Below are positions 8,925 through 17,133 of a stretch of 64,000 bases of DNA, piece after piece. The DNA is from Bifidobacterium erythrocebi. GTDB lineage: Bacteria > Actinomycetota > Actinomycetes > Actinomycetales > Bifidobacteriaceae. The stretch covers positions 1 to 64,000 of the forward strand of contig NZ_JAAIIF010000009.1 of NCBI RefSeq assembly GCF_012932675.1, read 5' to 3'. Position numbers and translations under genes: made by a program. Position 1 is the stretch's first letter. Each line of letters begins with the position of its first letter. The notes below the pieces were generated by a model. The model worked only from the letters and a program-made list of their open reading frames with translations, did no database searches and was not told where the DNA came from.

Positions 8925-10067
8925 TTAACATTTCATTGCCATCAAATGCTCATAATGTTGCATAAGTAGTTCCGCGTTAGCCCTCACAGAATACCCTCGT
9001 TGTTTAAGTACTATTGGGGCATGCATCAACCGACCACCACTAATAGCGTTCTTTAAAGCATAAGTCCATTTTTCAAGTTCATCATCTAGAGACAGAAAAA
9101 CACCAGTACCAGTGATATCAGTTTCCTTTGGCACTTTAGTCGAATATATACAGGGCAAGCCCGCAGCTTGCGCTTCAACAGCAGAAACAGGTAAGCCTTC
9201 ATAGAGCGAAGGCATGAAGAAAACATCCATCGCAGAATATAGCTTATCAATATCTTCACGGACACCTGCGAGTATTACAGCATCCGAAAGGTGCTCGGAC
9301 ATAATTACTTTTTCAAGATCAGCTCTCCCATCACCATCTCCAAGAATCAGCATCCTGGAATCAGGAAATATTTCATAAAACTTTGCAAACACACGCACTG
9401 CAAATGGGAAATTCTTTTGGCTGACAAAACGTCCCACGCAACCAATTACAGGAGCATCTCGCTCAATACCGAACCTTGACCGTACTTGCTGACGTACTTG
9501 TGAATCATATCTAAACTGTTCTAACGGAATACCGTTATTAATTACAGTGAATGGACGTGAGCCAAATAAATAGCTGCCTGCTTCCTGTGAACAAGCAACA
9601 CAATCAGTGATGTAAGGCTTGCCTAACGCAATAAGAGGAGCATTACGTAATCGATGTAGGAAAACATCCGAACTTGTATTTAAATGACTGTGTTGAATAC
9701 GGATTTTTATACCACTTTTAAATGCGTCACGCAAAACCCAAAAAGCCGTATTGGGCATATGGCAATGTACTACGTCGTAGTCTTTACCTTTTTCTTTGAA
9801 AAAGGAGGAAACTTGCTTGGAAAATGTCAATAAATCTTTTCCGGCATTTTCTACCCGATAAACCTTGCTACCAAGTTCTTGCAAGTCATGTTCATAGGTA
9901 GGTTCAGTCAGCAGCCTTCCCTCGTGCGTATCGTGATGGAGAAAATCATAGTGGACTCGATCCTCATCATGGAATCTAGCCATATTAAAGACAAAACGTT
10001 CAACGCCTCCGGCTTTGGATAAGGAAGGGACAACATGCAGCACACGAATTGGTTGATGAGTCATCAT
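8925..10067 (-). CDS. Family 4 (GT-B) glycosyltransferase
   Basis: The 380-residue protein shows both halves of a GT-B retaining glycosyltransferase: VLHVVPSLSKAGGVERFV at the N-terminus (acceptor side) and, in the donor half, IGCVGRFVSQKNF, LILGDGDG and the E-x7-E element in YEGLPVSAVEAQ. It would act in the cytoplasm on the lipid-linked EPS intermediate. AAAAGGAG precedes an ATG-ATG start, and the start overlaps the stop of the upstream GT2 gene, so the two are translationally coupled. Donor sugar is unknown. Confidence 0.9.
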   Translation of the reverse strand: MMTHQPIRVLHVVPSLSKAGGVERFVFNMARFHDEDRVHYDFLHHDTHEGRLLTEPTYEHDLQELGSKVYRVENAGKDLLTFSKQVSSFFKEKGKDYDVVHCHMPNTAFWVLRDAFKSGIKIRIQHSHLNTSSDVFLHRLRNAPLIALGKPYITDCVACSQEAGSYLFGSRPFTVINNGIPLEQFRYDSQVRQQVRSRFGIERDAPVIGCVGRFVSQKNFPFAVRVFAKFYEIFPDSRMLILGDGDGRADLEKVIMSEHLSDAVILAGVREDIDKLYSAMDVFFMPSLYEGLPVSAVEAQAAGLPCIYSTKVPKETDITGTGVFLSLDDELEKWTYALKNAISGGRLMHAPIVLKQRGYSVRANAELLMQHYEHLMAMKC

Positions 10068-10966
10068 TTGGCTCCTTTTCTTAAGAACTTGGTGTATATA
10101 AAAGATCTCACGGAGTTAGGAACAAGGCAGACTAATATGTGGGGAATAGTTGTTCCCAGGAACTGAAAGAACGTGAAGTAGCCCCTCCGTAATTGCTCAG
10201 TTTTAAATTTCCAAATATGTGGAATATATGAGGGGCCACCGCGACGAGCATAGAAATCGGGACTCACACGCATGGCAACCAGAGGCTCATTTATATTCGC
10301 GGCCTTACATCCCGATGCCAGCATCCGATTGAATAAATCCCAATCTTCAAAGTACAGATAATCGGCACTATAGTTTCCTGCATTTACCACTCGTGATTTA
10401 CGGAGCACCATGGAGGGATGTCTAAAAGGATTGCGCCTCTTTGAATATGAGACAATCGACTGTTGATCAATCGGAAGATCCGATTTGGCTACCGGATGCT
10501 CCGGATCAGATATAAATTCTACAATTTGTGATCCGACCATATCTAAATGGTATTCCGACATCTCGGCAAGTTCCTTTTCCATGCGAGTCGGAAAAGCATA
10601 ATCATCAGAGTCCATACGTGCAATAATCTCATTTCTGCACACTGGAATCCCCTGTGCAAGAGCACTACCCAACCCCTCATTCTTCGGTAAAGTCACTATG
10701 TCAAAGAGACCTTTATTCTGTTCGCAGAACGAGTCAATTACAGCGTTTAACTCCGAGGTCAACGGACCATCTTCAACGAGGACAATTTGTTCAGGCGGAA
10801 CCGTCTGAACAAGCATGCTGCGCAATGATTCCGCAAGAAATTCTGGAGATTCCTTTGCATAAACACTCATTAGAACGCTATATGGTTTATTACCTTCTTT
10901 AGCGCTGCAACCCACCCCATCATAAGATTGTGCTTTATTGCTACCGACCAATTTGTCCCCTCTCAT
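10064..10966 (-). CDS. Family 2 glycosyltransferase
   Basis: A 300-residue GT-A enzyme: YSVLMSVYAKESPEFL, IVLVEDGP and the metal site IIARMDSDDYAFP are in order within the first 150 residues, followed by the acceptor-side block YEDWDLFNRML. It is probably the first or second sugar-adding enzyme after the priming transferase, since it is next in the operon. It resembles the amylovoran/rhamnosyl type GT2 proteins of EPS loci. The first 25 residues before KPYSVLM are polar and may not be part of the fold; the exact start is moderately uncertain. Confidence 0.88.
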   Translation of the reverse strand: MRGDKLVGSNKAQSYDGVGCSAKEGNKPYSVLMSVYAKESPEFLAESLRSMLVQTVPPEQIVLVEDGPLTSELNAVIDSFCEQNKGLFDIVTLPKNEGLGSALAQGIPVCRNEIIARMDSDDYAFPTRMEKELAEMSEYHLDMVGSQIVEFISDPEHPVAKSDLPIDQQSIVSYSKRRNPFRHPSMVLRKSRVVNAGNYSADYLYFEDWDLFNRMLASGCKAANINEPLVAMRVSPDFYARRGGPSYIPHIWKFKTEQLRRGYFTFFQFLGTTIPHILVCLVPNSVRSFIYTKFLRKGAK

Positions 10967-11019
10967 CCATCCCTGCGGAAATCCAATCGCAAAAACATGT
11001 TATTACATTCCACACTGAC

Positions 11020-12546
11020 TCAGTACGCCCCATTCGGATGTACAACCGTGCCAATGGTGCGAAGAATATAAACGATGTCGCCGATTACGGACCAGCCCTG
11101 CACATAACCGACGTCCAGCTGCTGGCTTTCCTCTTCGCTCAGATCATTTCGGCCGGATACCTGCCACGGGCCGGTAATACCGGGCTTGACGAGCAAACGA
11201 GTGGCATACACCTGGTTGTACTCGTCCACCTCAAACTGACGCTGTGGGCGCGGACCCACCACACTCATCGTTCCAATCAAGGAATCGAAGAACTGCGGCA
11301 ACTCGTCAATGCTTGTCTTGCGAATAAAATGACCGACCTTGGTGATGCGCGGATCCTTCTTGATCTTCACACGCGCACCCAGCTCCTGTCCGTTCGCCGC
11401 AGCCACTTCGGCAAGCTTGGCGTCGGCATTCACGTACATGGAACGGAACTTATGAATCTTGAAGGGCTTGCCACGCAAACCGATACGTTCCTGCCTATAA
11501 AACACCGGTCCGTGGTCCTCAAGCTTGATGGCAATCGCCGTGACCAGCATGATCGGAGACGACAGAATGATGGCAATCAACGAAACCACAATGTCGAATA
11601 CACGCTTTTGCAGCTTTGCCCACGGCGAATACTGCGGCAGGCAGATGGTCATCACGGTGGTGCCCTGAATCACGCGCACATTCGTCTCATGGCCGCTTAC
11701 ATCCACGGCGGAAGTGACGAGCGCGATCTCCAGGTTCATGGATTCCAGACTCAGCACGAAGGTATTGAAGTTGTCGGAGAAACGCTGCAGCACATCCGTC
11801 ACCATCACGGTCTGCACGCCCATGTTCACGGCACGTTCGGCCAAATCGCCGCCATACGCCAGCACGGGAATGTCCTTGCCGCTGATCTCATGCACGCTTT
11901 TCAAGAACTCGTCCGTCGCATCCGCCGCCTCAATTCGGCCGGTCTGCTCGTTCAGCCTAATCGGGCATACGGCCACCGGGCGGTAGTTCAGCTGCTGCTT
12001 CTGGCTCAGGAAACGCAACGCATGCTCAATGCCCTCGCACGATCCCACAACCGTTGTGGCATACGAATACGCACCCTTCTCACGCCTGAACAGCACCACA
12101 CGGCGGATGATGAAACGCTCGACCATCGTGATCAGCAGCGCGCACACCATAATCAGCGCCGTGGAAAGCAACGACACATACGAGTTGAGAATGAAGTCGA
12201 GCGCGCACACCGTGATGCCGGTGAGCACGGCACCCTTGAACAGCAGCAGGTTGAGCTGATAGCCATCACCCATCACGTGCCGGTGATACACACCTACGCC
12301 GTGCATACACAGCGCCCAGATCAGCGCGCACACGACCACGTATACGACCAGATTGATGTGGAAATGGAAGCGAGCGGAATACAACGCCGCCTCATTGCGA
12401 ACCGTAAGCACCACCGCCGAGGCAACAGCGAATGAAATCATGTCGCACACAGTCAGAATGGCATTGACGAAGAATCGCCAATACGCAACACTGGTCAACT
12501 GATGCCATGAAGAGTCCCTCAGCTTGCTGTTGTTCGATTGCGTCAT
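11020..12546 (-). CDS. cpsD: Undecaprenyl-phosphate sugar phosphotransferase (EPS priming enzyme)
   Basis: The protein has 508 residues and starts EPS synthesis by moving a sugar-1-phosphate from a nucleotide sugar to undecaprenyl phosphate. The N-terminal half has about four to five membrane helices and a CoA-binding-like domain. The C-terminal third is the bacterial sugar transferase domain: KRVFDIVVSLIAIIL helix, FYRQERIG, FKIHKFRSM, SIDELPQF and SVVGPRPQ. It is the first gene of the leftward operon. The ATG at 12546 is chosen because a purine-rich GGGAGAAAGAAGAG precedes it; the frame stays open upstream through a ten-C run to 12627, so a longer, slippage-controlled form is possible. cpsD is the usual bifidobacterial name. 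Confidence 0.88.
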   Translation of the reverse strand: MTQSNNSKLRDSSWHQLTSVAYWRFFVNAILTVCDMISFAVASAVVLTVRNEAALYSARFHFHINLVVYVVVCALIWALCMHGVGVYHRHVMGDGYQLNLLLFKGAVLTGITVCALDFILNSYVSLLSTALIMVCALLITMVERFIIRRVVLFRREKGAYSYATTVVGSCEGIEHALRFLSQKQQLNYRPVAVCPIRLNEQTGRIEAADATDEFLKSVHEISGKDIPVLAYGGDLAERAVNMGVQTVMVTDVLQRFSDNFNTFVLSLESMNLEIALVTSAVDVSGHETNVRVIQGTTVMTICLPQYSPWAKLQKRVFDIVVSLIAIILSSPIMLVTAIAIKLEDHGPVFYRQERIGLRGKPFKIHKFRSMYVNADAKLAEVAAANGQELGARVKIKKDPRITKVGHFIRKTSIDELPQFFDSLIGTMSVVGPRPQRQFEVDEYNQVYATRLLVKPGITGPWQVSGRNDLSEEESQQLDVGYVQGWSVIGDIVYILRTIGTVVHPNGAY

Positions 12547-12586
12547 CTCTTCTTTCTCCCTGCCAGTTCCCTTCCCAAAACACATA

Positions 12587-12596
12587 GGGGGGGGGG
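12587..12596. repeat. Homopolymer of ten G upstream of the EPS priming gene
   Basis: Ten G on the plus strand (ten C on the cpsD strand) lie 41-50 bases before the likely cpsD start. The frame from an ATG at 12627 reads through the run into cpsD, and another in-frame ATG follows the run directly. Length change could switch an extended N-terminus, or affect the leader RNA. Confidence 0.9.
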
Positions 12597-12627
12597 CAAC
12601 CTTTAAGGTACCGAACGCTACGTACAT

Positions 12628-13046
12628 CGTTTTGGGGTCTTCTCAGCCAATTTACTTGCTTTTCTCAAGAAACCACACGTGTGTCGCGCTATTCGATGCC
12701 TAATGTACGCATTTCATGTCCTTTTCGATGCGTTTTCATGCGTTTTCTACATATCTTCACATTGCAAAACGAGATGGAACGGACTTCGCCCAACGCTCAA
12801 GGCTCGATATTCCGCATGCAAGCGGTCAACGGCGGGAATACTATGGCAGAGGTTGATATAAGGAAAACACACAAGCACGGCAATCCGGGCCCGGGGAACC
12901 GGCATGGGCGGGGTTTGCGGGTTTGCGGCTGGAGCGTGACCTGCAAGCCGACGAACCGACACCCGCCCGGCAAGATGCAACAGACTGCACAAGACCGCCA
13001 GAGACTGCAAGCAGCAGCGAGCGCTAGGGAAAGGAACAGGGAATCT
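12628..13046. other. Intergenic region between divergent EPS and MFS genes
   Basis: This stretch should hold the promoters of the EPS operon (left) and the exporter (right). I see a short direct repeat, ATGCGTTTTC twice near 12729-12748, and a small palindrome ACACGTGT near 12676, but no convincing -35/-10 pair on either strand. The exporter frame stays open through much of it; I see no coding signal before 13047. Confidence 0.4.
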
Positions 13047-14606
13047 ATGGGGACTTCGATGTCGCGAGCGCTGACCCGCGAGGAATCGTATGTGAACGGC
13101 AAGCTGACCCGCCCGGCGTTGGTGTCTATTTCGATTCTGACGTTCATCACGTTTGTGGGGAATTTTACGCAGTTGCAGCTCAGTTCCGCGCTGCCGACCA
13201 TTGTGGCTGATTTTCATATTTCGGTGACGACCGGCCAGTGGCTTACGTCGGTGTTCCAGCTGGTGATGGGTGTGATGGTGCCGTTGACCGCGTTTCTGAC
13301 GCGCCGGTTCTCCACTCGCCAGATTGTGATCTGTTCCATGGTGGTGTTCACGGTTGGTTCGGCGTTGGCGTGGCTTGGTCCTTCGTTTGTGCTGGTGTTG
13401 TTGGGGCGTTTGCTTGAGGCTGTGGGTACCGGTGTGATGTGGCCGGTGTTGCAGATCACGGTGTTTTCCATGTATCCGCTGTCTCGCCGTGGTGTGGCCA
13501 TGGGTACTGTGGGCATGGCGATGAGTGTGGCGCCGGCGCTCGGGCCCACGTTTGGCGGCTGGCAGACCGATATGAATGGTTGGCGTTCCATTTTCCTTAC
13601 GCTTACGGTGATTGGTGTGGCCTCGCTGCTGTTGGCCGTGTTCTTCCTGCATAATTTCGGTGAGTCGGATCGTTCCGCCCATGCGGATTTCTTCTCCGTG
13701 GCGCTGTCGGTGTTCGGTTTCGGCGGGCTGATGTTCGGGTTTACGAATATCGAGTCGTATCCGTTTGCGAACCCGATGGTGTGGGGCGCGATGCTGATTG
13801 GCGTGATCGGCATCGTGTGGTTTGTGGTTCGCCAGTTCATGCCCGCATGCAAGCCGGGTTCCAATGTGCTTCGGCATTTGGTCGCACGTTCCGCCAAGGT
13901 GGAGGTGCCGCTGCTTGACCTGCATGTGCTGCGCAATCGGAGCTTTACGGTGGGCACCATGGTGGCGGCCCTCTCGTTCTTCGCGTTCAGTTCGATCATG
14001 GTGATCATTCCCTTGTACATTCAGAACGACCGTGGCTATTCGGCGATGATGAGCGGTTTGATCATGCTGCCTGGTGCGATCGGGCAGTGCATCGCGCAGT
14101 TCGGTGGCGGGCGTGCGCTTGACCGGTTCGGTGCCCGCCCGGTGGCGTTGGTGGGTACCACGATTCTGCTGTTGGGTACGTTGGGCATGAGTCTGATCGG
14201 TCCGCATACGTGGATCTGGTGGGTGTCGATCTGCCAGTTCACGCGTCAGATCGGCATGGGGTTTGTACTGATGCCGGTGACCACGTGGTCGTTGAACTGC
14301 CTGGAGCCGCGTGACGTGGCGGCCGGGTCGGCGGTGACGAATACGGTGCGCCAGATTGCGGGTGCTATGGGTGCGCCGATTCTGGTGATCATTATGGAGT
14401 CGATCGCCGCGATGCGTACCGCCGCGCTGGGTGGCGGGCATGCGGCCGCGATTGCGGGCAGTATTTTCGGTGTGCAGTCGGTGCTGCGTATCAGCACGCT
14501 GATCGTGGCGGTGATGCTGGTGCTCGTGTTCCTTGGCGTGCGCGGCGAGGGCGCGGGGTCGGCGCGTGACCTGGCCCGCGTGGCCGTGGCCAAGCTGCAC
14601 AAATGA
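13047..14606 (+). CDS. DHA2-family MFS drug exporter (14 helices)
   Basis: The protein has about 519 residues with 14 predicted membrane segments, the EmrB/QacA type of proton-driven multidrug exporter. The first helix follows LTRPALVSISILTFITF, motif C-like ALGPTFGGWQTD lies in helix 5, and motif A-like LTRRFSTRQ is in the first cytoplasmic loop. The middle loop (FMPACKPGSNVLRH) is longer than usual. I chose ATG 13047 because the membrane fold begins soon after it, although the frame is open to 12681; ATG 13059 is also possible. The substrate cannot be predicted. Confidence 0.82.
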   Translation: MGTSMSRALTREESYVNGKLTRPALVSISILTFITFVGNFTQLQLSSALPTIVADFHISVTTGQWLTSVFQLVMGVMVPLTAFLTRRFSTRQIVICSMVVFTVGSALAWLGPSFVLVLLGRLLEAVGTGVMWPVLQITVFSMYPLSRRGVAMGTVGMAMSVAPALGPTFGGWQTDMNGWRSIFLTLTVIGVASLLLAVFFLHNFGESDRSAHADFFSVALSVFGFGGLMFGFTNIESYPFANPMVWGAMLIGVIGIVWFVVRQFMPACKPGSNVLRHLVARSAKVEVPLLDLHVLRNRSFTVGTMVAALSFFAFSSIMVIIPLYIQNDRGYSAMMSGLIMLPGAIGQCIAQFGGGRALDRFGARPVALVGTTILLLGTLGMSLIGPHTWIWWVSICQFTRQIGMGFVLMPVTTWSLNCLEPRDVAAGSAVTNTVRQIAGAMGAPILVIIMESIAAMRTAALGGGHAAAIAGSIFGVQSVLRISTLIVAVMLVLVFLGVRGEGAGSARDLARVAVAKLHK

Positions 14607-14642
14607 TGTGGCTTGGTGACTGCCCCTGCGGATATGCAGCGA

Positions 14643-14750
14643 TAACTGTGACTGCGTGACAACAACTGTGACCAATGGGACATATTCTGTCACTCCAGTC
14701 ACAGTTGCTGTCACTTTTACCTCGTGTTGTTGTCGCTGCAGTCACAGTAA
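14643..14750. repeat. Imperfect inverted repeat with four AACTGTGAC boxes
   Basis: Between two convergent genes, AACTGTGAC occurs at 14644 and 14664 and its complement GTCACAGT at 14699 and 14742. The flanking TGACAACAAC and GTTGTTGTC also mirror each other, so about 108 bases could fold into one long imperfect hairpin. It may be a bidirectional terminator or a protein-binding site. Confidence 0.6.
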
Positions 14751-14801
14751 ACGGATATACCCATGATGGGCCTGTAGCAGTGCAGGTTCATCGTCCATCG
14801 T

Positions 14802-15653
14802 TCACCGTTCAGCAGGCGGCGGGACGGCGGCGAGCGCCAATCCTCCCGCCGCGCTCCCCCGCGCCCCACGTATCGCTTCGGCGCACCGGCGCATGGTTGT
14901 CCCTGTGGTCACAATGTCGTCCAGGATCAGCACCTTCTTGCCCGCTATAAGCCCCGGGTCGTTCACCTCCAACTGCCCGTCGAGTCGGGCTGCCCTGCCG
15001 AGTGCGCTGTGGGTTTCCACGGCTTTGCCCTGTACGTGCCGTGTTCGTAGCGCGTTCACGGCACAGGCTTCCACTCCGGCGGCTGCCAGTTCTGCGGCTG
15101 TGGCTTTCGCGAGCGGCCAGAGGTGTCTGCGCCCGCGTGTGCGCATGGATTTGGGTGATGATGGTGCGGGTACGACCAGTATTTGTGTTTGACTGCCTGT
15201 TTGGTGTTCCGTCTGTGGCATGGGCTGTGACAGAGTCTGTGGCTTGGTCTGTAGTGTTTCGATGATGCCGCTGCCGACTACCAGTTGCCGGCATACTTGG
15301 CTGAATGCCTTGTCGCATTCCGTGTCGCCGTGGTCTTTCCATGAGAGGATTGCCCGGCGTACGTTGCCTTGGTAGGTGCCTGCCGCGTATATCGTCGCGC
15401 AGGCCGGTTGTTGGATTGCCGCCGATGGTATGCCGTTCAGTGCGTTTGGCGCGGTGACTGCGCCCGGCGTGCCGTCTGGTGCACCGCTTGGTGTGCCGTT
15501 GAGTGGCAAGACCGTATGTCTGCGGAATAGCGACTGGCAGTCGCTGCATAATATTTCGTCCGGCTTGTCGCAACCTGCGCATCCTCTGGGCAGGATGAGC
15601 CCCAGCATGCCACGCCAGAATGTTTGGCCCGCTGATTGAAGCGTGCCGTTCAC
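14802..15653 (-). CDS. comF: ComF-family phosphoribosyltransferase-like protein
   Basis: A 283-residue protein with the ComF layout: an N-terminal zinc-finger-like CAGCDK plus CSDC, and a C-terminal phosphoribosyltransferase motif VLILDDIVTTGTTMRRC. ComF proteins assist DNA uptake in competent bacteria; many non-competent actinobacteria keep one of unclear role. The middle carries a proline/glutamine-rich insertion (about residues 135-155). It starts with GTG inside the stop of the HAD gene (GTGA overlap), so the pair is coupled. Confidence 0.85.
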   Translation of the reverse strand: MNGTLQSAGQTFWRGMLGLILPRGCAGCDKPDEILCSDCQSLFRRHTVLPLNGTPSGAPDGTPGAVTAPNALNGIPSAAIQQPACATIYAAGTYQGNVRRAILSWKDHGDTECDKAFSQVCRQLVVGSGIIETLQTKPQTLSQPMPQTEHQTGSQTQILVVPAPSSPKSMRTRGRRHLWPLAKATAAELAAAGVEACAVNALRTRHVQGKAVETHSALGRAARLDGQLEVNDPGLIAGKKVLILDDIVTTGTTMRRCAEAIRGARGSAAGGLALAAVPPPAER

Positions 15654-16441
15654 GCAATACGCTCCAGCATCGCGTCGATGAACCTGATCGTGTCGCGCGG
15701 ACTGTTCACCGCCACGCCCATGGCCCCCGCCTGCGCGGCCGGGTAGTCGTTGCCGTCCTCGCTCATGCGGTCGCCCACGAACACCATCTGCCCGACCGGG
15801 AAACCGTTCAGCCTGGCGAGCTCGCGCACCGCGAACCCCTTGTCGATGCCCTGCTGCGAAACGTCGATGCTGGTATACCCGCCGGCATGCACTTTGAGAT
15901 CGGGAAGGTCTGCGGCCACCGCCTGTGCCAGGCGGCGCTTCAACGAACCATCCGGGTCGAACGCCTGTTTCGCCTCCAGCGGAGCCTGCTGGCCGAGCAC
16001 CGACAGCGTGATCTGCGATCCCCTGTTCTCGATGCGTTCACCCCACACATGCTCGGGCCACATGCCCAGTTCGCGAGCGCGACGTTCCAGACTGGCCGCG
16101 GCGCGTGCGCACTGGTCCTCGGTCAGGTCGTGGCTGAACACGCGCTTCCATGCGCCTTGCACCCAGCGGTAGTAGCGGGTGCCGCTGGTGGGCATGAGAT
16201 GCAGGTTGGCTTTGCAGGCCTGGGGGCCGAGCACGTTGATGATCTGGCTGACGACCAGCTCCCAGCGCCCTCCGGTGATCACCGCCACATCGATGTGCCT
16301 GGTGAGTTCGGTGAAACGCGCCGCCACGTCGGGGAGCATGGGCTTGCGGGAGTTGGCAAGGGTGTTGTCCAGGTCGAACCCGATAAGGCGTGTATGCCGG
16401 GCGAGGTCGTCATAGTCCAAACGGTCCCATTGCCGAATCAT
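15650..16441 (-). CDS. HAD-superfamily hydrolase, type IIB
   Basis: A 263-residue cytoplasmic phosphatase-like protein. GFDLDNTLANS is HAD motif I with the nucleophile and acid aspartates, AVITGGRW is motif II, and VFVGDRMSEDGNDYP near the C-terminus is the motif IV acidic pair. The cap between motifs II and III is of the Cof/sucrose-phosphatase type. It probably cleaves a sugar phosphate; the substrate is unknown. AGGAGGG precedes the ATG. It forms a two-gene operon with comF. Confidence 0.85.
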   Translation of the reverse strand: MIRQWDRLDYDDLARHTRLIGFDLDNTLANSRKPMLPDVAARFTELTRHIDVAVITGGRWELVVSQIINVLGPQACKANLHLMPTSGTRYYRWVQGAWKRVFSHDLTEDQCARAAASLERRARELGMWPEHVWGERIENRGSQITLSVLGQQAPLEAKQAFDPDGSLKRRLAQAVAADLPDLKVHAGGYTSIDVSQQGIDKGFAVRELARLNGFPVGQMVFVGDRMSEDGNDYPAAQAGAMGVAVNSPRDTIRFIDAMLERIA

Positions 16442-16501
16442 GCCAGCCCTCCTTTGCCGTGCACGGTTGAATGTTCAGTATCCTACCCTAATGCCAGTGG
16501 T

Positions 16502-16948
16502 ATGTCATACAGTGAAGGCATGGCTGAAGCTCCATGGAATACCCGCGTTTACCGTAACCGCCACGGCCGTGGCACCCGTACGCCCATGTTCGGTGTGCGT
16601 ATGCCGAGGTACCGCACCCGTTCCGGCATGTTCGACGATCTGGTCGCCGCGCATATCCGCAGACTGGGCAATGCGTGGCCCGAACTGATTCATCCGCTCC
16701 AATTCGCCGTGGAGGACGTGCCGCCTTCCGACCCGGTGCCTTGGGAGTTGGAGCCCAATGTGAAGTCGCGTCTGTTTCCCGCGGCGCATGGCATGCCGGC
16801 GCGCATCGTGCTGTACCGCATGCCGTTGCAGAGCAGGGCGCGCAGCCGTGATGAACTGCAGTGGGCGATCCGCGACGAACTGGTGGTGCGTGTGGCCGAG
16901 CTCTATGGGCGCAGGCCTGAGGAGATCGACCCTGATTACCAGTGGTGA
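16502..16948 (+). CDS. Metallopeptidase-family (zincin-like) protein without HExxH
   Basis: The predicted protein has 148 residues and matches the actinobacterial metallopeptidase family usually found near whiB and membrane glycosyltransferase genes. The expected HExxH helix position reads IRDELVVRVAELYG, so both zinc histidines are absent; catalytic activity as a zinc peptidase is unlikely. The start is uncertain between ATG 16502 and ATG 16520, the second having GAAGG too close to it. Basic N-terminus, acidic C-terminus. Role unknown. Confidence 0.7.
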   Translation: MSYSEGMAEAPWNTRVYRNRHGRGTRTPMFGVRMPRYRTRSGMFDDLVAAHIRRLGNAWPELIHPLQFAVEDVPPSDPVPWELEPNVKSRLFPAAHGMPARIVLYRMPLQSRARSRDELQWAIRDELVVRVAELYGRRPEEIDPDYQW

Positions 16949-16965
16949 ATGCGGCCGCATACGAG

Positions 16966-17012
16966 ATGTGGGCCTTGGCATCCGGTTAGGTGGATGCCAA
17001 GGCCCACATTGG
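16966..17012. terminator. Perfect 18-bp hairpin between convergent genes
   Basis: ATGTGGGCCTTGGCATCC at 16966-16983 pairs without mismatch with 16992-17009 around an eight-base loop. It lies just after the metallopeptidase-like gene and before the stop of the DUF5719 gene, so it can end transcription from both sides, though the T-tract is weak. Confidence 0.7.
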
Positions 17013-17133
17013 TTATCGGGGCTTGTGGCTGCTTGGAATGCTTGCTTGTGCCGCTGCGTTTGCCGGCGTTACTGCGCCGCTGCATTCACCGCGCCAACCG
17101 GCGTTCAACCGACCGACGTTCAGTCGCCGCCGT

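Noticed and set aside
12747-14714. Long reverse-strand frame of 655 codons opposite the MFS exporter
   Set aside because: It is Arg/His-rich, has no family resemblance and lies opposite a clear 14-helix transporter; high GC produces such shadow frames.
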